Shown piece after piece: positions 6,245-11,811 of a stretch of DNA of 11,811 nt. The number at the start of each line of letters is the position of its first letter. The stretch's first letter is position 1. A model generated the notes under the pieces. The model had not been told where the DNA came from and searched no databases. It worked only from the letters and a program-made list of their open reading frames with translations. Location of the stretch: NCBI GenBank assembly GCA_017525805.1, contig JAFXSH010000088.1, positions 1 through 11,811 of the forward strand, written 5' to 3'. A program made the translations under genes and the position numbers. Source of the stretch: Clostridia bacterium (GTDB lineage: Bacteria > Bacillota_A > Clostridia > Christensenellales > Aristaeellaceae).

Positions 6245-6661
6245 ATGATCATTCAAATACATGCCCAAAGTATCGGCCGCAGGAGAGGGACCATCCAGCC
6301 GGTCACTATGGAGCTGAAAAGCAGGCCGGGTACTTTGCGGGAATTGATTTGCCTGTGCGTGGAGGCCTGCGTGGAGCAGCAGCACATGCGGCTGTCAGCG
6401 CCGCAGGAAGCGGTTCTATCCAAAGAGCAGATAGAAGTTTGGGCGCAAACAGGGAAAATCGCCTTCGGCGTGGATTACAACGGTACGCCCGCAAAGCTGG
6501 ACGAGGCCCAGGAAAACGCCTTGCAAAGCTATGCGGACGGGCTGTACCGCGTGTTCCTGAACGGGCAGGAAATCCGGGGCCTGGACGCGCCTTTGCACTT
6601 GACGGAGAACGACACGCTGGCCTTTATCCGGCTCACCATGCTGGCGGGCAGGCCCTGGTAA
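6245..6661 (+). CDS. Small DUF4132-associated protein, possible beta-grasp (ubiquitin-like) fold
   Basis: The protein has 138 residues, is soluble and has no signal peptide. It opens with a strand (MIIQIHAQSI), a basic turn (GRRRG) and a second strand (PVTMEL). These are followed by PGTLRELI and a helix (about 28-44), a middle region with KIAFG (71-75) and a helix ending DGLYRVFLNG (98-107), and a closing LDAPLHLTENDTLAFIRL (113-130) with LAGRPW at the end. The order strand, strand, TLRELI-helix, then L-x-E-x-D-x-L-x-F-I just before a glycine near the C terminus resembles MoaD/ThiS-type ubiquitin-like proteins. The diglycine end needed for conjugation is absent. I recall similar small proteins encoded directly before DUF4132 genes in Firmicutes. 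AGGAG at 6234-6238 sits 6 nt before the ATG. The giant gene follows after 11 nt and its ribosome binding site abuts this stop, so the two are co-translated and probably work together. The fold is inference. Confidence 0.8.
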   Translation: MIIQIHAQSIGRRRGTIQPVTMELKSRPGTLRELICLCVEACVEQQHMRLSAPQEAVLSKEQIEVWAQTGKIAFGVDYNGTPAKLDEAQENALQSYADGLYRVFLNGQEIRGLDAPLHLTENDTLAFIRLTMLAGRPW

Positions 6662-6666
6662 GGAGG
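6662..6666 (+). promoter_or_regulatory. Ribosome binding site of the giant DUF4132 gene
   Basis: GGAGG begins one base after the previous stop codon and lies 6 nt before ATG 6673. An in-frame ATG at 6667 touches the site directly and is too close to be used. Confidence 0.8.
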
Positions 6667-6672
6667 ATGCAA

Positions 6673-9600
6673 ATGAACGGTATTTTAAGCGATACTTTAG
6701 ATTTGTCCCAGCCGCTCCAGTTTCAGTATCAGAAAGTTTCCCCCCAGGCCCTGGCCTACGCCCAAGCCGTGAAAGAGAGGAGAAAGAAGGTCAGTCCGGA
6801 ACAGATCCTGTTTTTTTCCATCCGATACAGCGAAAGCAAGGATTATGAAAGCATGGCCGCCGCGCTGAAAGCAGGCTTCAATCCTTCTGAATTCTTTCAG
6901 AAAGAAATGAAATGGATGTTCGGCCCCTGTATTCTGGATAGGCACCGGGAAGCGTTTCTCTGGGCGGCGGATCATTGCCTGGAGCGGCCCTATACCTTGG
7001 GCTGGTTCCGCCGTCCGCTGCGCTCCCCTTATTATACGTCCTATGACGCCATGCTGTGCACGATTGCGCGGCAGTTCTGCGTCCGGGCCGTGGTGGACGC
7101 GGATGTGTGCGACGTCCTTTCCGGCAATCTTCCCGCGGACGCCCTTGCCTATGTGCGGGAATACCAGAACGGTTCTTGCGCGGAGATCATTGCATATGAG
7201 CTGAACCGGGGCAATGAACGCCTCAAAAAACTGCTGGCCGCCGGCCTGAACGGCGACGAAGGCGCGCCGAAGGTGAGCCGGGAAATGTTTCATGGCATCC
7301 TGCTCAGCCGGGACGCGGAATTGCAGGAGCATTTAGGCCGGCTGCTGCTGGCGGCGCGGCTGCAGGAGGGCCTGCGCCAATCCATCTGCGAATGCGCCGA
7401 CGAAGGTACGCTGCCGGGCTTCCTGCGCATTTTGCGGGTGATCGCTGAAAACGATCTGCTGCGCTATTCCTCCGTAAAGCGCGCGGTGGGCGTGTGGACG
7501 GGATTGGCGGCGGAGGAAACCAACGATTTGGAGCGCGTATCGAAAAAAATCCTTTCCCTGCTGCTGAACGGGCTGGAAAACCCCGAAAGCCGGGAAGCCA
7601 TGCTGCAGTCGGAGGACAGCATGGAAATCCATATGGCCCTGTGGTCGGAAGCTGTGGCCGATATGCCAAACGCCGTTGAACGGGCTTATGGGCTCATAAA
7701 GGGCGGCAGCCGCCATCAGGCGCTGGTGTGCGGCTTTTTCGGCAGGGCATTGCAAAACAGTTTTTCTTCTCACCTTCTGGCCAAGGCGGCGCTGGAAAAA
7801 TGGCCGGAGGATCAGGAAATCCTGGCGGTTTATCTGCCCGGTTTTCTTTCCAATGTAACAAGAAAGCCGTTTATCGACGCCAATGTTCAGGGCAGGGAGC
7901 GGAACCTTTCGCCTCACTTTGCCGATCATGCGGAGGCCCGGCGGTTTTATGACCTTTTGAAAGCCCAGTACACAGCGCTCAAGGGAAAGGAAAGAAGCTT
8001 CGCGCCATGCGTTTTCCCCTGGTGGGGCGCTGCCCTTCGCAGAAGCGAATTGGCGTCCACGCTGTGCGACCTGGCGGTCATGACCGGCGAGCCTGATTTG
8101 ATAGACGATGCCCTTTCCCTGCTGCCCCAGTTGGATTCTTACCAGCGGGACGGCATGCTGGAAAACCTGCTGACTCCGCTGAAGCGTCCGGCCCAGCGGG
8201 CGGCGCTCATGGACGCCCTGGCCGACAAGAGTGCCGACACCCGCAAAAAAGCCTTTGAAATCGCTGAAAAGGCACCGACAGCCGCTCTGGATTTCGCGGT
8301 GATCGAAAGCCACCTGCGCCTGAAAGCGGCGGACGTGCGGGTGTACTGTGAAAAGCTGCTCATGCGCCAGGAAGACGAAAAGCTGCTGGATACGGTGAGC
8401 CGTCTGCTTTCCGATCCCCAGGAACAGAAGCGCGCCGCCGCTTATGATTTGGCGCTGCTCATCGCCGGGGACAAAGCACGAAAGCAGATAAAGCCCGCCT
8501 GCGTGGATTTATTGAAGCGCCGGGAACCCGCGGACACCAAGGAAAAAATCTTATGGGACAGCGCCATGCAGGCCCTTGCCCCGGAAGAAAGCCAGCAATC
8601 CTCCCTGGACGCGCTGTTTTCGGAAGCCGACGTTTTTGAGCCTGACCTTTCCTTCTTCGATACGGACGAAAAGTATCAGGACGCTTTTATGAACCTGTTC
8701 CCCGATTCCCAAATCAGCAAAAGCAATTCCGGCATAGGCGACAAGCTCAAGGGCTTGCTGACAGGAAAGAAAGATTGTCCCTCCTGTGCTCAGGCGAGGG
8801 CTGATTTCCATGCCCTGGACGCGCTGATCGAAGCGCACAAGGAAGATCCCATAGGCGAAGATCCCTACGGTGCGGAAAAAGACCAGCTTTTGGGCTACGG
8901 TCACTTACGGTCTTTCTGGCTTTATCAGGATTTTCCCGGCGCGGAGGCGTGGGAGGAATGGTATGCTTCCCTTGGCAGACCGGAACGGCTTGCTCGGGTG
9001 ATCCTGCTTTTGTACGCCGAATCGTCGCCTGACAGCGATTTAGTGGATCGGCTTTTCGGCGAAGGCTTTTCCAAACCGGAAAACGCCCGATACCGGGAAC
9101 AGATGAACATGATCTGCGCCTATCTTTTCGAGCGCCACGCTGATTCCGAATCATTCTTTTCCGCCGCTATGCGGGCGGCGCGGTGGGTGATCCGGGAAGT
9201 GCCGGAAGGGCGGTTCGCGGTCAAAACAGGACCCAGATCATCCTGGTGCGTCACCTACCGTCAGCAGCTCGGCTGGCTCCTTTTCTTCCTCATAAACGCA
9301 CCGGACGCGGAATGGCCGCGATGTTTTCATACGCGGACGGCGCTCATGCGGCGGTTTGAACGAGAATACCTGCCCCTTGCCCGCGCCCAGGAGCAGAACA
9401 GGCCACATTGGTATCCATCATGGCGCAATTACAACCTGATCAATTATGCCGTAGTGCAGCCTTATCGGTACGGAAGGATAGAGGGCAGGCTTGAGCCCGG
9501 CGCGACGGACGCGATGCGGGCAGCCTACGGCGGCGTCATGACTGAACGAGCCATGCTCCACAGCTTTTTTCAGAAGGACGCTTTGCAGCCATCCCTCACG

Positions 9601-11811
9601 GCGCTTTCCCAGGCTTCTTTGTTCTTCCGCACGCAATCGGGCGAGGTGCGCGGCACGGTGGGCAGGGGCTGGTATGCCCGTTACCGCACCGGGGACGTGC
9701 GGAAAACGGCGGAAGCGCTAACGGGGAAGAAGCAGGCCGAATTCACGGAAGCGGATCAGGCGCTGCTTGGGTATGCCGACAGCATATATGAAAAGGTCCT
9801 GCCCATCATCCTGAACAGCGAGCTTACCCGCGGGGAAAACGAAGGGCCCTATTCTTCCTGTGTTTCCGGTATTCTGTACGTTCGGGGAAGTACGTGGCTG
9901 GGCCGTATCCTGGCCGCCCTGGGAAAAGAAAACCTGGCCCGGAACAGCATGCTCATTTCTGTTACCGATCAAATTCACCGGAAGAACAGTCTGTGCCATC
10001 TCCTGAGCGTGTGCGTCCCCGCTCCGGAGGACGGCGTTCTGTCCATGAAAAGGATCGTGGAGGAATACAAAATCCCCGAAAAACGGCTGTTTGAGCTGGC
10101 CATGTATAACCCCGCCTGGGCGGAGCTGATCGGGGAATATCTGCGCATACCCAGCTTTGTTTCAGCAGTCTATTATTTCATCGCCCACATGAACGAAACC
10201 TTTGACGACGCCCGCAAGGCGGTGATCGCCCGCTTCACGCCCCTGACCGCCGGGGAACTGAACGCCGGCGCTTTTGACGTGGCCTGGTTCCGTTCCGCCT
10301 GGGAAACGGTAGGCGAAGCGGTCTTCGATCAGCTTTACGGCGCGGCCAAGTACATCACCGACGGCGTCCGGCACACCCGCGCCCGGAAGTATGCCGACGC
10401 GGCATTAGGGCGGCTGACCGTGGAAGAAACGGAAAACCAGATCAGGGAAAAGCGGAACAAGGACCTGCTCATGGCCTATCCCCTCATTCCCCTTGCCGGG
10501 GAGGAGGACGCCCTGCGCCGCTTCCTGTTCATTCAGCAGTTCATCAAGGAAAGCAGGCAATTCGGAGCACAGCGCGGCGTCAGCGAAAAGAAAGCCGGAG
10601 AAATGGCGCTGAAAAACTTAGCCGCCAATTCCGGCGACCGGGATGTGACCCGCCTGACCCTGCGCATGGAAGGCAGGCTCATGGAAAACAGCCTGCCGCT
10701 GTTTGAAAATCAGCAGGCGGAGGACGTCGCTGTGCGCCTGGAGATCGACCCGGACGGGGGCGTGGCCGTGGTATGCGAAAAGGACGGAAAGAGGCTGAAA
10801 TCCATCCCCACCAGGGTGAAAAAGAACGAAACCGTCCTGCGCCTGACGGAAGCCAAAAAGGAATTGACCGAGCAATACCGCCGCACCCGGGCGTTCCTGG
10901 AGGACGCCATGACGGAAGAAATCTTCCTGACGGGAACGGAGCTTCAAGCCCTGCGGAAGAATCCCGTCGCCCGCACGCTGGTTGACAGCCTGATCTTCAA
11001 ATCAGGCGAACGTTTCGGCCTGCCCTGTGAGGAAGGATTGAAGGACGCGGAGGGCAATACGCTGCCCTGGGGGGCCTGCGTATCCGTCCAGATTGCCCAC
11101 CCCTTCCACCTGTTCAAGGCGGGGGGATGGCATGTTTGGCAGGGTCTGCTGTTCGATCAAAAAATCCGTCAGCCCTTCAAGCAGGCGTTCCGGGAACTGT
11201 ATGTGAAGACAGCAGACGAACTGGGCCGCACCGATTCCCTGCGCTACGCGGGCCATCAGATTCAACCTATGAAAGCCGCTGCCGCCCTGAAAACCCGGCG
11301 CTGGGTGGCCGATACGGAAGCGGGGCTGCAAAAGGTCTTCTATCAGGAAAACATCGTGGCCGTACTATACGCCCAGGCGGATTGGTTCACTCCGGCGGAC
11401 ATTGAAGCCCCGGCCATCGAAGGCGTGGGCTTTCTGGACCGGCTGACGGGCAAGTCCCTGAAAATCGACGGCTTGCCCGACGTGCTCTTTTCCGAAGTCA
11501 TGCGGGACGTGGATTTGGCCGTCAGCGTGGCCTATGTGGGCGGCGTGGACCCGGAAGCCAGCCATTCCACCGTCGAAATGCGCCGGGCGCTGCTGGAATA
11601 TACGCTGCCGCTGTTTAGCGTTTCCAATGTGCGAATCGAAAAGAATCACGCCGTCATTCAGGGCAAACGGACCAATTATACGGTACACTTAGGCAGCGGC
11701 GTGATCCATCAGCAGGGCGGGGCCATGCTGCAAATCGTGGCGGTTCATTCACAGCATCGTGGCAGGCTTTTCCTGCCCTTCTTGGACAGCGACCCGCAGA
11801 CCGCCGAAATA
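6673..11811 (+). CDS. Giant DUF5724/DUF4132 protein, YehI-related (partial, runs off the window)
   Basis: The frame is open for 1,713 codons with no stop and continues past the window edge. The N-terminal and central body is almost wholly helical, in the manner of DUF5724 proteins. Residues about 505-635 look like HEAT-type helical pairs (repeating AALMDAL, DTRKKAFEIAEKA, DVRVYCEKLL). A CxxC pair sits at 702-705 in an otherwise non-catalytic linker. The DUF4132 hallmark is at about 1499-1535: RQPFKQAFRELY, then LRYAGHQ and RRWV. A C-terminal DUF7737-like part follows, with MRDVDLAV (about 1610-1617), HLGSG (1672-1676) and LFLPF (1699-1703); relatives usually end some 30-60 residues after this. 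E. coli YehI is shorter, about 1,200 residues, and of unknown role; it lies near genes for a MoxR AAA+ ATPase, a VWA protein and a SWIM protein. No signal peptide, so cytoplasmic. No enzyme motif is visible; a large scaffold or effector is the likeliest role. Base composition is more GC-rich than in the genes at 4250-6200. Confidence 0.92.
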   Translation, partial: MNGILSDTLDLSQPLQFQYQKVSPQALAYAQAVKERRKKVSPEQILFFSIRYSESKDYESMAAALKAGFNPSEFFQKEMKWMFGPCILDRHREAFLWAADHCLERPYTLGWFRRPLRSPYYTSYDAMLCTIARQFCVRAVVDADVCDVLSGNLPADALAYVREYQNGSCAEIIAYELNRGNERLKKLLAAGLNGDEGAPKVSREMFHGILLSRDAELQEHLGRLLLAARLQEGLRQSICECADEGTLPGFLRILRVIAENDLLRYSSVKRAVGVWTGLAAEETNDLERVSKKILSLLLNGLENPESREAMLQSEDSMEIHMALWSEAVADMPNAVERAYGLIKGGSRHQALVCGFFGRALQNSFSSHLLAKAALEKWPEDQEILAVYLPGFLSNVTRKPFIDANVQGRERNLSPHFADHAEARRFYDLLKAQYTALKGKERSFAPCVFPWWGAALRRSELASTLCDLAVMTGEPDLIDDALSLLPQLDSYQRDGMLENLLTPLKRPAQRAALMDALADKSADTRKKAFEIAEKAPTAALDFAVIESHLRLKAADVRVYCEKLLMRQEDEKLLDTVSRLLSDPQEQKRAAAYDLALLIAGDKARKQIKPACVDLLKRREPADTKEKILWDSAMQALAPEESQQSSLDALFSEADVFEPDLSFFDTDEKYQDAFMNLFPDSQISKSNSGIGDKLKGLLTGKKDCPSCAQARADFHALDALIEAHKEDPIGEDPYGAEKDQLLGYGHLRSFWLYQDFPGAEAWEEWYASLGRPERLARVILLLYAESSPDSDLVDRLFGEGFSKPENARYREQMNMICAYLFERHADSESFFSAAMRAARWVIREVPEGRFAVKTGPRSSWCVTYRQQLGWLLFFLINAPDAEWPRCFHTRTALMRRFEREYLPLARAQEQNRPHWYPSWRNYNLINYAVVQPYRYGRIEGRLEPGATDAMRAAYGGVMTERAMLHSFFQKDALQPSLTALSQASLFFRTQSGEVRGTVGRGWYARYRTGDVRKTAEALTGKKQAEFTEADQALLGYADSIYEKVLPIILNSELTRGENEGPYSSCVSGILYVRGSTWLGRILAALGKENLARNSMLISVTDQIHRKNSLCHLLSVCVPAPEDGVLSMKRIVEEYKIPEKRLFELAMYNPAWAELIGEYLRIPSFVSAVYYFIAHMNETFDDARKAVIARFTPLTAGELNAGAFDVAWFRSAWETVGEAVFDQLYGAAKYITDGVRHTRARKYADAALGRLTVEETENQIREKRNKDLLMAYPLIPLAGEEDALRRFLFIQQFIKESRQFGAQRGVSEKKAGEMALKNLAANSGDRDVTRLTLRMEGRLMENSLPLFENQQAEDVAVRLEIDPDGGVAVVCEKDGKRLKSIPTRVKKNETVLRLTEAKKELTEQYRRTRAFLEDAMTEEIFLTGTELQALRKNPVARTLVDSLIFKSGERFGLPCEEGLKDAEGNTLPWGACVSVQIAHPFHLFKAGGWHVWQGLLFDQKIRQPFKQAFRELYVKTADELGRTDSLRYAGHQIQPMKAAAALKTRRWVADTEAGLQKVFYQENIVAVLYAQADWFTPADIEAPAIEGVGFLDRLTGKSLKIDGLPDVLFSEVMRDVDLAVSVAYVGGVDPEASHSTVEMRRALLEYTLPLFSVSNVRIEKNHAVIQGKRTNYTVHLGSGVIHQQGGAMLQIVAVHSQHRGRLFLPFLDSDPQTAEI

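Noticed and set aside
7333..8313. Antisense open frame of 326 codons within the giant gene
   Set aside because: It is a by-product of high GC and codon bias in the sense strand, with low-complexity basic/Gln-rich translation and no recognisable motif.
1..11811. CRISPR array, tRNA genes, insertion sequence or integrase
   Set aside because: No regularly spaced repeats, no tRNA-like cloverleaf stretches, no transposase or recombinase motifs and no terminal inverted repeats were found on either strand by eye.

Overview
The window reads entirely on the + strand. It looks like chromosomal accessory DNA from an uncultured gut or rumen member of the Clostridia (Firmicutes). The reasons are strong AGGAGG-type ribosome binding sites, moderately high GC, tight gene packing, short Sec signal peptides, and families that recur in such genomes (WG repeats, DUF4375, a YkuE-like phosphoesterase, DUF5724/DUF4132). 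A Christensenellales-like host is my best guess, from the style of the exported proteins only.

Left part (1-6190): a tightly packed run of small genes. In order they are: a cysteine-containing protein of unknown function (17-421); an exported DUF4375/DMP19-like protein with an extra C-terminal half (425-1756); an exported WG-repeat protein (1790-3187); a membrane-anchored metallophosphoesterase (3187-4077); a 56-codon WG-repeat remnant lying in frame directly after the phosphoesterase stop (4078-4248); an exported orphan broken by one frameshift (4251-4710); a larger exported orphan (4740-5960); a scrap resembling the next module (5966-6013); and a 57-residue two-helix membrane protein (6014-6187). 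Four products carry signal peptides, a fifth is membrane-anchored and a sixth is a small membrane protein, so this part concerns the cell surface. Remnants and a frameshift show that it is turning over.

Right part (6245-11811): a GC-richer two-gene module. A 138-residue protein, which I suspect has a ubiquitin-like beta-grasp core, is followed after 11 nt by a giant protein of more than 1,713 residues. The giant has a DUF5724-type body, a DUF4132 motif block and a C-terminal DUF7737-like region. It is cut by the window edge, probably near its natural end. It is the Firmicutes counterpart of E. coli YehI, whose neighbours encode a MoxR-type AAA+ ATPase, a VWA protein and a SWIM zinc-finger protein. 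Similar genes may lie just downstream, but this window cannot show that.

No tRNA, rRNA, CRISPR array, transposase or convincing terminator was seen. No gene-free stretch exceeds about 60 bases. The most promising material is the small-protein/DUF4132 pair and the evidence of gene insertion and decay immediately upstream of it.
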